Below, piece by piece: positions 25,135-33,971 of a stretch of 44,177 bases of DNA. Positions within the stretch are counted from its first letter, which is position 1. Every line of letters starts with the position of its first letter. The notes beneath the pieces were generated by a model. That model was not told the origin of the DNA, did not search any database, and saw only the letters and a program-made list of their open reading frames with translations. The translations under genes were made by a program, and so were the position numbers. Origin of the DNA: Chloroflexota bacterium (GTDB lineage Bacteria > Chloroflexota > UBA6077 > SHYK01); assembly GCA_016202435.1 (NCBI GenBank), contig JACQOR010000092.1, forward strand, positions 1-44,177, written 5' to 3'.

Positions 25135-25949
25135 GGCATGTCTCTGCCGTGCGTTGCCGGCTGGGCATTTAGAGTCTTGCCGTTCATGGCGTCTAGTCCC
25201 GTGTTGGTTGGTGAGCCTTCGCCGGATCCCAGGTTCGTGGAGCCGGCGCGCCCTTGGCGCGGGCTTGGAAGACCGACAGTTGGGCGCCGGCCTCCCGCGC
25301 CGGCGAAAGCTGGCACCAAGCCGAGCGTGGGCATTCCGAGATAGCGTTCCACGTCCTCCGCGCTCCGGATGGAATCGTCGAGGTAATCCAGGACGAAGGA
25401 GAGCACGATCCCGAACAGTAGCCCAACCAGGCCGGCTGCGAGCACCATCACCCGAGTTTGAGGCCAGAACAAGCGTGGGGATGTCGGCCGATCCACGACA
25501 CCCAGGTTGATGCGCTCCTGCTGCGGTACCGAGGCCATGAGAGCGTCTTGGCGCTCTTTGACGACTGCGGCGAGGGCCGCTGCGATGAGTTCGGCGCGGG
25601 TCGGATCGACGTCATCAACGTCGATTTGAATCTGGATCGTATCTGGAAACGCCTGCGTATGAAGTTTCTCCAAAAGGGCGTCCGCCCCGAGGTCCAGCCG
25701 CAGGCGGCGGTCCACTTCGTTGGCGACGGCACTCGTCTCCACACGCGCGGCTAACTGCCGCAGGAGCTGGCCGATGGCAAGGATCTGGCCGTAGTCCACT
25801 CGGCCGGTCACCTCGAGCTTGACGGAGGAGCGGAAGATCGGCGTCTGAGCCTTCGCGAAAACGAACGCCGCCGTGGCGGCAAACACCGCCGTCAGTACGA
25901 TGACCCACCAACGTTGGGAGACTACCTGGAAGTACTCGCGAAGCTGCAT
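25131..25949 (-). CDS. Wzz/CapA-like polysaccharide co-polymerase, second copy
   Basis: The 272-residue protein starts MQLREYFQVVSQRWWVIVLT and has transmembrane helices at about 14-33 and 160-185, with an extracytoplasmic helical domain between, as in chain-length determinants. The Pro-rich segment before the second helix (VVDRPTSPRLFWPQ) is the family's proline-rich motif. After it, ...DYLDDSIRSAEDVERYLGMP is the classic cytoplasmic junction to the kinase. A low-complexity tail of about 50 residues follows; its DNA holds a palindrome (25285-25305), suggesting inserted repeat sequence. It overlaps the kinase gene as ATGA and starts 4 bases after the first Wzz-like gene. It likely activates the tyrosine kinase. 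Confidence 0.9.
   Translation of the reverse strand: MQLREYFQVVSQRWWVIVLTAVFAATAAFVFAKAQTPIFRSSVKLEVTGRVDYGQILAIGQLLRQLAARVETSAVANEVDRRLRLDLGADALLEKLHTQAFPDTIQIQIDVDDVDPTRAELIAAALAAVVKERQDALMASVPQQERINLGVVDRPTSPRLFWPQTRVMVLAAGLVGLLFGIVLSFVLDYLDDSIRSAEDVERYLGMPTLGLVPAFAGAGGRRPTVGLPSPRQGRAGSTNLGSGEGSPTNTGLDAMNGKTLNAQPATHGRDMP
25285..25305. repeat. Inverted repeat in the Wzz tail
   Basis: CGCCGGC (25285-25291) and GCCGGCG (25299-25305) are perfect 7-bp arms around a 7-base spacer, inside the region encoding the low-complexity C-terminal tail of the second Wzz-like protein. It may be a mobile palindromic element of a different type from the CCCTC repeats near rdgB. Its coding content (AGAGGRRP) is not a conserved part of the family. 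Confidence 0.5.
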
Positions 25950-25953
25950 AGGG

Positions 25954-26643
25954 TTAGCGCGCCTGGATGGGGATCTCACCCAGCACGGGCAGTCCCAGAC
26001 CCTGCTCGATGTCGCGCCGCGTTCGTAGCGTGGAATCGAGGTAATCGATGAAGTAGGCGAGGAAAAGCGCGACCAGGAGCGCGAGTGCCCCGCGGAGCGC
26101 CAGATCCGCAGCCAGGCTTCCGGTCGTCGTCGCGGGCCTTACCCGAGGATCGTCGATGGCCACGACCTGTCCCGTGGGTGATGCCAGCTCTGCCACATAC
26201 TTGGGGCCCTTGGTCTTCACGACGGCTACGATCCCCTCGCCCATTCGTCGCGCGCGTTCGGCCGACGGGGCCAACGCCGTTATCTCGAGGATGCGATGCG
26301 TCTTCCGGACGCGGACCACATCGCGGACGGCCTGGAGGTCGACATCTTCCTGCAAATACTCCCCGAGATCACGGGCGAACGCGTCGCTCTGGATAATCTC
26401 GCTGAGATCATCGGCGAGGTACTCCGAGGCCAGCCAGAGATAGTACTCGCGGTAGTACGCGTACGGGGGCTGATCATTCATTTGCGGGGGAGCTCCGACG
26501 CTCACGGCGAGCCGCAGCGTTGCCTCGTAGGATCGTGGACCGCGGAGTGCGAAGCCGACGGCCACCAGCGTGGTGAGGCCGAAAACCACAGCCACCACCA
26601 GCCATCGACGTCGAAGCACGGCAAGGTAGTCGCGAAGTTCCAA
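25954..26643 (-). CDS. Wzz-like polysaccharide co-polymerase, first copy
   Basis: From TTG 26643 the product is 229 residues: MELRDYLAVLRRRWLVVAVV opens with a transmembrane helix (about 12-35). An extracytoplasmic region with helical segments (YYREYYLWLASEYLADDLSE) follows, then a second helix (about 185-207) and a short cytoplasmic end STLRTRRDIEQGLGLPVLGEIP. That layout is the Wzz domain of chain-length regulators. AGAGG lies about 6 bases before TTG. The longer open frame upstream overlaps other genes and has no family similarity. It precedes the second Wzz-like gene by 4 bases; two tandem Wzz-like proteins may form a hetero-complex or set two chain lengths. Confidence 0.85.
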   Translation of the reverse strand: MELRDYLAVLRRRWLVVAVVFGLTTLVAVGFALRGPRSYEATLRLAVSVGAPPQMNDQPPYAYYREYYLWLASEYLADDLSEIIQSDAFARDLGEYLQEDVDLQAVRDVVRVRKTHRILEITALAPSAERARRMGEGIVAVVKTKGPKYVAELASPTGQVVAIDDPRVRPATTTGSLAADLALRGALALLVALFLAYFIDYLDSTLRTRRDIEQGLGLPVLGEIPIQAR

Positions 26644-26780
26644 AGCGCCTCTTTCGGACCCTCCGAAGACGCAGCCCGCGCGGGGACTGCCCCTGAGCCA
26701 GGACCCGTTTGCCCAGCGGCGCCGAAACCGAAGTGCGCCGGCGGGTGAATTCGGAGTATCGGGCCCTCGACGGCGAGCAA

Positions 26781-27911
26781 CTATACCGACGGTGCAACGG
26801 GGTGGGCAAACACGCCACGCTCCCGTGCCGAGTCCTGTGCTTCGTGCAGATACTCCGAGATGGCCCGCTGGAAATGGCTCCGACCGAACTGCAGCGCGTG
26901 GTTTCTTATGGCGTCTGAGTCGTATGTCGATGGGTCGAAGTTCAGCAGTCGGTCGGCCAGGGCATCGACTGTCTGTGGGCCGAAGAGCTCGCCGGTCACA
27001 CCCTCTATGACGGTGTCCAGAGCGCCGCCCCCTCTGTAGGCGATCACGGGGCGTCCGGCCGCCATTGCTTCGACAGGCGCAATTCCGAAATCTTCCTCGC
27101 CCGGAAAGAGGAAAGCTCGGCAACGGCCGAGCGCGGCGGCGCGCTCCGCATCTGAAGCCTGCCCGACGAAGCGCACGGTCGGCCCCGCCTTCGCCGCGAG
27201 TTCGGCTCGGTCCCGCCCATCCCCCATTACTGTCAGCGGAGCCCCGATCCGTGAACAGGCCGCCACGGCGAGATCGATGCGTTTGTAGGGGACCAGGCGA
27301 GATACGACCAGAAACTCCTCTCCGCCACCTGTGCCCAGCGGGATCTGTTCCGCATCAACCGGAGGGAACAGCAGGTCAGCCTCGCGACGGTAGTACTTGC
27401 GAATTCGGGCCTGTACCGCCGACGAGATCGCTACAAAGCGATCGACCCGCTGAGCGGTCGTCACATCCCACATGCGCAGGTAGTGCATGGCCGCAGGTAG
27501 CATTGCCCGCGCAGCTCTCCCAATCTTCTCGCGCTCGACATACTCGGCGTAGTTCCAGGCGAATCGCATGGGTGTCAGGCAATAGTTGACATGCGCTGTT
27601 CCGGGCGGTGTGACTACTCCTTTGGCCCAGGCGCTGCTCATGGAAAGGACGACGTCGTAGCTGGAGAGATCAAATGACTCGAAGGCGGCAGGATAAAGCA
27701 AGAGTAGGGCCCGGTGATAGCGGTGGCTCAGCGGAATTCGTTGAAGGAAAGACGTGCGAATGTCCCACGCCTTGAAGCTCTCGGGTAGGGCGCCCGGTTC
27801 GTAAAGGGAGGTATATACGGGGGCATCAGGAAAGATCTCGTGGAGCGCTTCGAGCACTCGCTCCGCGCCGCCGTACTGATTCAGGTAGTCGTGAACAATG
27901 GCTAGCCGCAT
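26781..27911 (-). CDS. GT4-family glycosyltransferase
   Basis: The 376-residue GT-B glycosyltransferase starts MRLAIVHDYLNQYGGAERVL, the glycine loop typical of GT4 enzymes acting on undecaprenyl-linked sugars. The C-terminal lobe has VVSRLVPYKRIDLAV (sugar-nucleotide lobe) and the EX7E motif in EEDFGIAPVEAMAAGRPVIA. It should add a sugar, often mannose or a deoxysugar, to a lipid-linked polysaccharide precursor on the cytosolic face; donor and acceptor are not predictable. A GTG one codon upstream of ATG 27911 is an alternative start. It lies 30 bases after the sugar-phosphate transferase gene and 137 bases before the first Wzz-like gene. Confidence 0.92.
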   Translation of the reverse strand: MRLAIVHDYLNQYGGAERVLEALHEIFPDAPVYTSLYEPGALPESFKAWDIRTSFLQRIPLSHRYHRALLLLYPAAFESFDLSSYDVVLSMSSAWAKGVVTPPGTAHVNYCLTPMRFAWNYAEYVEREKIGRAARAMLPAAMHYLRMWDVTTAQRVDRFVAISSAVQARIRKYYRREADLLFPPVDAEQIPLGTGGGEEFLVVSRLVPYKRIDLAVAACSRIGAPLTVMGDGRDRAELAAKAGPTVRFVGQASDAERAAALGRCRAFLFPGEEDFGIAPVEAMAAGRPVIAYRGGGALDTVIEGVTGELFGPQTVDALADRLLNFDPSTYDSDAIRNHALQFGRSHFQRAISEYLHEAQDSARERGVFAHPVAPSV

Positions 27912-27941
27912 CACCCGAGCTTCAGACAGGGCAGCAATCCC

Positions 27942-29408
27942 CTAAAAGGCTCCTCGGCCAGCAAGGACCGTGGGGAGCGTGCGGGCCAGGATCTGAAAGT
28001 CCAAGCCGAGCGACCAGTTCTCGATGTAGTAGAGGTCCAACATCACCATTTCGTCGAAGTTCAGTTCGCTCCGTCCGCTGACCTGCCAGAGCCCGGTGAT
28101 GCCCGGGACGACCTCGAGGCGACGGCGATGCCAGTCCTCGTAACGCTCGACCTCCTCTGGAATCGGGGGGCGTGGCCCGATCAAGCTCATCTCACCGCGG
28201 AGCACGTTCCAGAGCTGCGGCAGCTCATCGAGGCTGGTTCGCCGCAGGTAGCGGCCGACTCGCGTGAGCCGCGGGTCGTCGCGCATCTTGAAAATCGGGC
28301 CGTCTGCCTCGTTGAGGGCCTGGAGCGCGGCCTGCTCTTTCTCCGCTCCGACGCGCATCGAGCGGAACTTCACGCACCGGAATGGTTCGCCGTCCCGCCC
28401 CAGGCGCGTCTGCCAGAAGAAGATTGGACCAGCGGAGTCGAGCCGGACAGCGATGGCCAGGAGGATGAGGCCGGGACCCAAAGCGACGATGAGGATGAGG
28501 CTCAGCAACACGTCCAGAGCTCGCTTCACGACCATGTTGCCCGCACTGATGCCGCTCTCCCTGAGCTCAAGTAGCGGAATGCCGCCAACCGTGGTCACGG
28601 CCACGTGGCTGAGACGCAGCTCAAAGAGGTCTGGAACGAGACTGAGTGCAACACCTTGGGCGCGGCACTGCTCCAGCACTTCCAGGATCTCCTCGTGGCG
28701 CGAAGCGGGAAGCGCCACGATCACGCGATCGGCTGCCATCTCACGGGCCAGCACCGGCAGATGCTCAAGTCGTCCCAGTGTGCGGAAGCGGCCGAAGTCA
28801 CCGCTGGGCACGTCGTCTACAAACCCAAGCACCCGACAGCCGAGAGTAGGTTGCTGGGCGAGAAGTTGCATCACCATTCGAGCCAGCCGATTGCTGCCGA
28901 CGACGATGACTCGCTCGGCGCCCACTCCGGTGTGGTGCGCTCGAGCCCGCACCAGCCGCATGGCGATACGGGTCGCTGCACCAAGGGCCATAGCGAGCAG
29001 CCAGGCGTAGATGAAAGCCAGACGTGAAGATGCCGAGTAGTGAACCACCGACGCAAAAGCGAACACAAGCATGGTGGAAACCGCCGTCGTATTCACCACG
29101 CTGACGGCTTCTGACGTCAGCGCGAGCCGGGAGCGGTAGCTGCCCCGCATCTGATAGCCAAACAGACAGAGAGCGACAAACAGCGCCTGCAAAGGCAAGT
29201 ACGCACCATAGGCTACGTAACTCTCCCCAATTACGTTGCCCCCGACCTCGTACGTGTAGCGAAGGTGGTAGGCCAGGAAAAACGCGACGTTGGCAGCGAT
29301 AAGGTCAGCGACCAGAAGGCCCAGCAACTGCCAACGGCGATGGGTCTGCTGGGGTGCAACGACGCGGCTACGCGGAACCGCGGTCGTCTCCGCCTCGAGC
29401 ATAGTCAT
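27942..29408 (-). CDS. Undecaprenyl-phosphate sugar phosphotransferase (WbaP/WcaJ-type)
   Basis: This 488-residue polyprenol-phosphate hexose-1-phosphate transferase starts polysaccharide synthesis by moving sugar-1-phosphate onto undecaprenyl phosphate. N-terminal half: about four transmembrane helices and a CoA-binding/Rossmann-like domain ([19 protein letters not shown]). C-terminal half: a membrane helix at [19 protein letters not shown], then [52 protein letters not shown] and [16 protein letters not shown], the bacterial sugar transferase signature. The ATG at 29408 overlaps the upstream glycosyltransferase stop as ATGA. It should be the priming enzyme of the cluster. Confidence 0.95.
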   Translation of the reverse strand: MTMLEAETTAVPRSRVVAPQQTHRRWQLLGLLVADLIAANVAFFLAYHLRYTYEVGGNVIGESYVAYGAYLPLQALFVALCLFGYQMRGSYRSRLALTSEAVSVVNTTAVSTMLVFAFASVVHYSASSRLAFIYAWLLAMALGAATRIAMRLVRARAHHTGVGAERVIVVGSNRLARMVMQLLAQQPTLGCRVLGFVDDVPSGDFGRFRTLGRLEHLPVLAREMAADRVIVALPASRHEEILEVLEQCRAQGVALSLVPDLFELRLSHVAVTTVGGIPLLELRESGISAGNMVVKRALDVLLSLILIVALGPGLILLAIAVRLDSAGPIFFWQTRLGRDGEPFRCVKFRSMRVGAEKEQAALQALNEADGPIFKMRDDPRLTRVGRYLRRTSLDELPQLWNVLRGEMSLIGPRPPIPEEVERYEDWHRRRLEVVPGITGLWQVSGRSELNFDEMVMLDLYYIENWSLGLDFQILARTLPTVLAGRGAF

Positions 29409-30559
29409 GCTTGTCCCGCTGCTGAGCGATACACGTCCAGCGTCTGCCGGGCAGCGGCCTGCCAGGAGAAACGCTTGGCCTGCGCCAGTCCGGCGGCTCC
29501 GAGACGCTCACGAAGACGCTGGTCCTCTAGGAGGCGCTGGATGCCGTCTGCGATCGCAGCCACGTCTAACGGGTCAACGAGCATGCCAGCCTCGCCGATG
29601 ACCTCGGGTAGGGACGAGCGGTTGGAGGTGAGTACAGGAGTTCCGCAGGAGAGCGCCTCCAGCGCGGGGAGACCAAAGCCCTCATACTGGCTGGGGTACA
29701 CAAAGAGACTGGCTGAATTGTACCAGAGGGGCTTTTCTTCCTCCGGCACGAACCCTACGAACCGGAGATCCTCTGGACCCAGACCCGTGGCTGCCGCGTG
29801 CGCCCGGATTGGCTCGTGTAGCGGCCCCATTCCTCCGGCCAGGACTAGCGGGAATTCGATGCATCCTCGACGTCGAAGCTCGACATACGCGTCGATGAGA
29901 CGAATGAGGTTCTTCCTCGGCTCAATCGTCCCGAGGTACAGAATGAACGGGCGGCTGAGCCCGTGATCCTGTCGAAACGCCTCTAGAGCATTGAGGTCTT
30001 CGATGGGGCGGTGCCGGGAATCTGCCCCCTCATAGACGCAAACTACTTTTTCGGGGCGGACACCCAGTAGCCGGATGACGTCTTTCCGCGTCCATTCGGA
30101 CACTGCGATGATGCGTGACGCGCGTTTGGCAGCCAAGGCGACCATCACTCGCAGGTAGGTGGGACTCCGCCTGCGAAAAGTGGTGGAATCGACCATGAAG
30201 GCCAGATCGTGAACTGTGACGACGCTGGGACCTGACCACGCGAGTGGGAGTACCTGGGCGGGTCCATGTGCCAGGGCTATCCGGTCTTTCCGGAGCAGCA
30301 CTGGCCAAGCGGCTTGCTCCCAGAGGAGCCGAACGGCGGGCCGATAGGTCGGCCATCGGGATCGAGCCAGCACGAGGTGCTCATTGGGCACTAACCCATG
30401 AGGCACGTGGCGGTCGCTCAGGTAGGCCCACACCTCCTCGTCGCAGGGCGCAGCTGAGAACTCGGCGAGGAGGTGCGTCAAGTACCGGCTCGTACCCGCG
30501 GCTCGGTAGCTCTGCGCCGTTGAGACCAGGTGCGCGTTGATGCCAAACCGGACAGCCAT
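29405..30559 (-). CDS. GT4-family glycosyltransferase, first gene of the polysaccharide operon
   Basis: The 384-residue GT-B enzyme reads VRFGINAHLVSTAQSYRAAG (gly-rich N-lobe), VVTVHDLAF, ASRIIAVSEWTRKDVIRLLG, YLGTIEPRKNLIRLIDAY and the EX7E motif in YEGFGLPALEALSCGTPVLT. These are features of GT4 enzymes such as mannosyl- or rhamnosyltransferases of surface polysaccharide assembly. ATG 30559 is the first codon available. A plausible promoter (30566-30594) places the transcription start at or beside it, which would make the mRNA nearly leaderless. It heads the leftward cluster and overlaps the sugar-phosphate transferase gene by 4 bases. Confidence 0.92.
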   Translation of the reverse strand: MAVRFGINAHLVSTAQSYRAAGTSRYLTHLLAEFSAAPCDEEVWAYLSDRHVPHGLVPNEHLVLARSRWPTYRPAVRLLWEQAAWPVLLRKDRIALAHGPAQVLPLAWSGPSVVTVHDLAFMVDSTTFRRRSPTYLRVMVALAAKRASRIIAVSEWTRKDVIRLLGVRPEKVVCVYEGADSRHRPIEDLNALEAFRQDHGLSRPFILYLGTIEPRKNLIRLIDAYVELRRRGCIEFPLVLAGGMGPLHEPIRAHAAATGLGPEDLRFVGFVPEEEKPLWYNSASLFVYPSQYEGFGLPALEALSCGTPVLTSNRSSLPEVIGEAGMLVDPLDVAAIADGIQRLLEDQRLRERLGAAGLAQAKRFSWQAAARQTLDVYRSAAGQA

Positions 30560-30565
30560 GTCCCG

Positions 30566-30594
30566 AGTCTGACACAGCTTTCAGAGTGTGGCAA
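30566..30594 (-). promoter_or_regulatory. Possible promoter of the polysaccharide operon
   Basis: On the minus strand TTGCCA (30594-30589), a 17-base spacer, and CAGACT (30571-30566) form a moderate sigma-70-like promoter. The -10 ends 6 bases before the ATG at 30559, implying a leaderless or near-leaderless transcript. The match is partial, so this is tentative. Confidence 0.35.
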
Positions 30595-30832
30595 CTCAGC
30601 AGGCCAGGTGAGCGTCCACGTCCTCTCGGACGGAGCGAGTGTCATTTTGGGCAGCGAAAGATCCGCTGCAGGGGTTCCCTTGGGTCCCGTTGCTGCCCAC
30701 GGGAGGTTCCTCGCCTCCGCCTCAGATGACAGTTAGCCCTGCGTGGCTGCTTCGGTGTGCCGCCGCCTTGCGTAAAATGGTGGGGGAGCTAGTCTCGCGT
30801 CAGCGCGCGCGAGCTCCTTGGGAGGGACGCTT

Positions 30833-32011
30833 TTGGAAGTCTCGGCTTCGACGCGAGCCGGTGACGTCGCAATGTTCATCGATTGGGAGAACATCAAGTA
30901 TGGGCTGCTCAATCGGGAAAACCGACTTCCCAATGCTCAGGCACTGAAGGAGGCCGCGGGGCGGTTCGGGCGCGTGGTCACTGCGAAGGCGTATGCCAAT
31001 TGGCAGGAGGGTCACAACTTGCGTGATCCGAATGACCTCTATTCCGTCGGGATCGAGCCGATCTACGTCCCGACGATTTTCATGGGCAGCGGCGAAGCGG
31101 GGACAGACGGCCATCTTCGGCGGAAGAACTCAGTCGACATAAAGCTCGCAGTGGATGCAACCGAGCTCGCATTAATGAACCCCGCTATCGAAACGTTCGT
31201 ATTCGTCACCGGCGATGGCGACTTCATCCACCTGGTCAACACGCTGCGAACTCGCGGCAAGCGCGTCGTCATCATCGGGACCTCGTGGAGCACAAGCTGG
31301 CAGCTCACGACCGGCGCCGACAAGTTCATTGCCTACGATGTCGAAGTTGACCCACACGCGCCAGCCAAGGCGGTGCAGCCAAAAGCCGCTTCGCTGGATG
31401 AAGTAATGAGTGAGCTCGCGGAAGTGGTTCGATACGTTCGTGAGAAGCGGCGGCCGAACGTTTTTGCGCAGGTCAAGCTACTGCTTACTACCCGGCTGGG
31501 CAGTTTCGATGAACAGAACTACGGCTTTTCCAAGTTCAAGGACTTCATGCGGGAGGCCGAGCGGCGCGGTCTCGTGAAGACTGAAACCGTAGGCCTCACG
31601 GACCGAGTCTATCTTCCGGAGGAAGAGGTCGAGGGCGGGCTGGTTACGGAAGCGCCTCAGGATGAGGTCGATACGGAGGAGCGGGCTTCAGGACCTGAGG
31701 ACGAGAATCTTCGGTCGCTGCTTCGGCTGGTCGACCTACTCGAACAGCACAGTCCTTTTGTCTCATTCAACTACATCGTGAATCGCGCCCTCGAAGCGCG
31801 GCTCGTTCCCGGTGCCGCGGCGAATGATATGTCACAGCTTCTTGACCGGGCGATTCGCGAGGAAATGCTGTTGACGGACTCCCGCACGATCCTTGATCGG
31901 GTGACCGGTGAGTATCGGGACATTAACGTGTTCAAGCTCAACCGGAGGCACCCCCTGGTCGCGAGATCCGTCGACAGCGAACCGATCGCGGTGGTGCAGC
32001 CAGACCGGTAG
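30833..32011 (+). CDS. NYN-domain nuclease with OST-HTH/LOTUS-like modules
   Basis: The N-terminal ~160 residues are a NYN (PIN-like) nuclease domain: VAMFIDWENIKYGLL with the first acidic residues, NSVDIKLAVDATELAL, and FVTGDGDFIHLVNTLRTRGK with the metal-binding aspartates. A winged-helix segment resembling OST-HTH/LOTUS follows (VFAQVKLLLTTRLGSFDEQN, then FSKFKDFMREAERRGLV), and a second similar module lies near the C-terminus (LRSLLRLVDLLEQHSPFVSF). Such proteins are thought to bind and cut RNA; the target is unknown. TTG 30833 is chosen because GGGAGGG lies 6 bases upstream (392 residues). It is transcribed divergently from the polysaccharide operon and convergently with the LCP gene. 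Confidence 0.88.
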   Translation: MEVSASTRAGDVAMFIDWENIKYGLLNRENRLPNAQALKEAAGRFGRVVTAKAYANWQEGHNLRDPNDLYSVGIEPIYVPTIFMGSGEAGTDGHLRRKNSVDIKLAVDATELALMNPAIETFVFVTGDGDFIHLVNTLRTRGKRVVIIGTSWSTSWQLTTGADKFIAYDVEVDPHAPAKAVQPKAASLDEVMSELAEVVRYVREKRRPNVFAQVKLLLTTRLGSFDEQNYGFSKFKDFMREAERRGLVKTETVGLTDRVYLPEEEVEGGLVTEAPQDEVDTEERASGPEDENLRSLLRLVDLLEQHSPFVSFNYIVNRALEARLVPGAAANDMSQLLDRAIREEMLLTDSRTILDRVTGEYRDINVFKLNRRHPLVARSVDSEPIAVVQPDR

Positions 32012-32175
32012 CCGTCGGGGTGTGCGGCGGATTCCTCACCCAAACCGCCGAAGAAGAAAGGTGGGTGAGCGCGACCTACGCGGGTTCCGGAGGGCGGGGG
32101 CCAGTTGGCGCCATCTGGCCAGGGCGGACCACGCGGTGCCGCCAAGCAACCCGGACGCCATGCTGTTTCGGGACG

Positions 32176-33534
32176 CTACGAAGGTGTTGTCAGCTTCTCG
32201 AAGTCTCGGCCGGGCACGATGCGGATGTCCGAAGCTCCATCCTGAGCGGCGGCTTGGCTGAGCACTGACTGTGGCAGAACCAGCGTCCGCAGGATGAATT
32301 CCACGGATTTTGGCTTCTGGCCCGACGTGAATACCTCTGTCGATTCGGGCTGGGCTCCGGTGACTGCTACCTGACGAACGTTCTTGAGGCCCGCCGCCGT
32401 TAGTCGGTCCACGACCTGCCGCGCGAGCGTCGACGCGGCCGCCGGTGCGCTGACCTCGACGCGTGCTTCCTCCGCGGCAATCCGCGGGTCCAGAAAGAGC
32501 TGCTGGATGGCACGCTGAATCGCGGGTCTATTAGGGGCCAGGAGTGAGGCGCCATCGTAGCCCGTAAAGGAGGTCACCAATTCCCGGTCCACGACCAGCG
32601 TCGAGAGCGCATCGCGATCGATCTGTCCGAAGAGCTTGGCCAAGCTGAGAATCTCGGTGGGGGAGAGGTTCGTCCGGATCGTCCGCATCCCTTGATCAAT
32701 CAGAGACGGAAACTGAGAGAGCATGTTGAGTCGTAGGGCGCGGTCTCTCAAAGACATCATGATCTGCTGCTGCCGCCCCATGCGGGCGAAGTCGCTGTCG
32801 GAATGGCGCGTGCGCGAGTACTTCAGCGCCGTCGATCCGTTCATGAGCTGGGGACCCGGCAGGAAGTACACGCGCTCGGTGTTGTAATCGTCCGTTGGAT
32901 ATGCGTCGTCCTTGAGCGGCCGCGGGACGTCGACGACGACGCCGCCAAGGGTGTCGATGATTTCCTGGAATCCCTGGAAGTCCACCGCAACAAAGTAAGG
33001 CGTCCGAATCCCAAAGTTGCGCTCGATCGTTTGCGCGGCGACTGCCGCTCCGCCGCCTTCGACCCTCCGCAGTTCCCCGTTGCGGTAGGCGACGTTTATG
33101 CGCTCTTCCCCAAAACCGGGAATCGTCACCCAGAGGTCGCGGGGAAATGAGATCACGGCAGCGGTCTTTTGAACCGGGTCGATGCTGGCGACCATCATAG
33201 TGTCGGAGCGCGTAGGTAATCCCACCGCTTTCTCGTCCTGCCGCTGGTCGACGCCCAGCACCAGAACGTTTACGCGCTCGGTTCCGGTCCAATCGGGTAC
33301 GAGTGTCAAAGGCGACACGATTGAGGGCAGGCTGATCCTGGGGAGACTCAACCCTTGAGGAAAGAGGGGGAGCGTGACGGGTCGCAAACCCGCTGCCTGG
33401 GCCCTCAAATAGAGCGCGCTCACGCCGAATACGAGACCCCCGGTTACGTACGCGACGTAGAAGAGGCCGCAAAGGGAAAGCAGCACGAGCGGGAGGCGGG
33501 CACCCGCGCGCGAGCCGCCGCTGGCAGGCTTCAT
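32176..33534 (-). CDS. LytR-CpsA-Psr (LCP) family protein
   Basis: The 452-residue protein has an N-terminal transmembrane helix (about 14-38). The LCP domain follows (VNVLVLGVDQRQ, GLPTRSDTMMVASIDP, AVISFPRDLWVTIPG, RINVAYRNG, ALKYSRTRHSDSDFARMGRQQQ), then a LytR_C-type domain from about residue 345. LCP enzymes transfer undecaprenyl-linked polymers to peptidoglycan or other acceptors outside the membrane; the arginines and aspartates of the phosphate site are present. It ends the aro operon, overlapping the aroQ stop as ATGA, and lies near the polysaccharide cluster whose product it may attach. The substrate is unproven. Confidence 0.93.
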   Translation of the reverse strand: MKPASGGSRAGARLPLVLLSLCGLFYVAYVTGGLVFGVSALYLRAQAAGLRPVTLPLFPQGLSLPRISLPSIVSPLTLVPDWTGTERVNVLVLGVDQRQDEKAVGLPTRSDTMMVASIDPVQKTAAVISFPRDLWVTIPGFGEERINVAYRNGELRRVEGGGAAVAAQTIERNFGIRTPYFVAVDFQGFQEIIDTLGGVVVDVPRPLKDDAYPTDDYNTERVYFLPGPQLMNGSTALKYSRTRHSDSDFARMGRQQQIMMSLRDRALRLNMLSQFPSLIDQGMRTIRTNLSPTEILSLAKLFGQIDRDALSTLVVDRELVTSFTGYDGASLLAPNRPAIQRAIQQLFLDPRIAAEEARVEVSAPAAASTLARQVVDRLTAAGLKNVRQVAVTGAQPESTEVFTSGQKPKSVEFILRTLVLPQSVLSQAAAQDGASDIRIVPGRDFEKLTTPS

Positions 33535-33971
33535 GAGCCCCCGATCAGGCCGCGGAGCGCTTCCAGACCCAGCAGGTAGGACTGCCAGCCGAACCCGGTG
33601 ACGACCCCGCGTGCTACCTCAGCGGTGACGGATCGCCTGCGGAACTCTTCCCGCGCGTGGATGTTAGACAGGTGTACTTCGACGACGGGCACGGTGAGGG
33701 CCGCCAGCGCGTCGCGCAGCGAGAGCCCGTAGTGAGTCAGGGCCCCCGGATTGATCAGGACCCCGTTGCAGACGGGCCCGTGTTGCTCCAGAAAGTCGAC
33801 GAGCCCGCCCTCATGATTCGATTGGAACGGGCTCAGTTCCCATCCCCACGAATCCGCCACGCGTCCGAGCCACTCGTTGATCTCGTCGAGCGTCTTCGAG
33901 CCGTAGATTTCCGGCTGGCGGTGACCCAGAGTTCCGAGGTTGGGTCCGTTCAGAACGAGCACCCGGGTCAC
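33531..33971 (-). CDS. aroQ: Type II 3-dehydroquinate dehydratase
   Basis: AroQ dehydrates 3-dehydroquinate to 3-dehydroshikimate. The 146-residue length and motifs match the dodecameric type II enzyme: LVLNGPNLGTLGHRQPEIYG with the catalytic Arg and Tyr, FQSNHEGGLVDFL, INPGALTHYGLSLRDAL, and VEVHLSNIHAREEFRRRSV. The first motif reads NLGTLG where NLNLLG is usual, a mild variation. The start is GTG 33971 overlapping the aroKB stop as GTGA; the 3' end overlaps the LCP gene as ATGA. Confidence 0.96.
   Translation of the reverse strand: MTRVLVLNGPNLGTLGHRQPEIYGSKTLDEINEWLGRVADSWGWELSPFQSNHEGGLVDFLEQHGPVCNGVLINPGALTHYGLSLRDALAALTVPVVEVHLSNIHAREEFRRRSVTAEVARGVVTGFGWQSYLLGLEALRGLIGGS

Noticed and set aside
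26644-26780. 137-base gap between a glycosyltransferase and the first Wzz-like gene as a c-di-GMP riboswitch
   Set aside because: A GGGCAAAC stretch is present, but the partner GACGCAAAGC segment and GAAA tetraloop of the type I aptamer are absent. I see nothing identifiable there.
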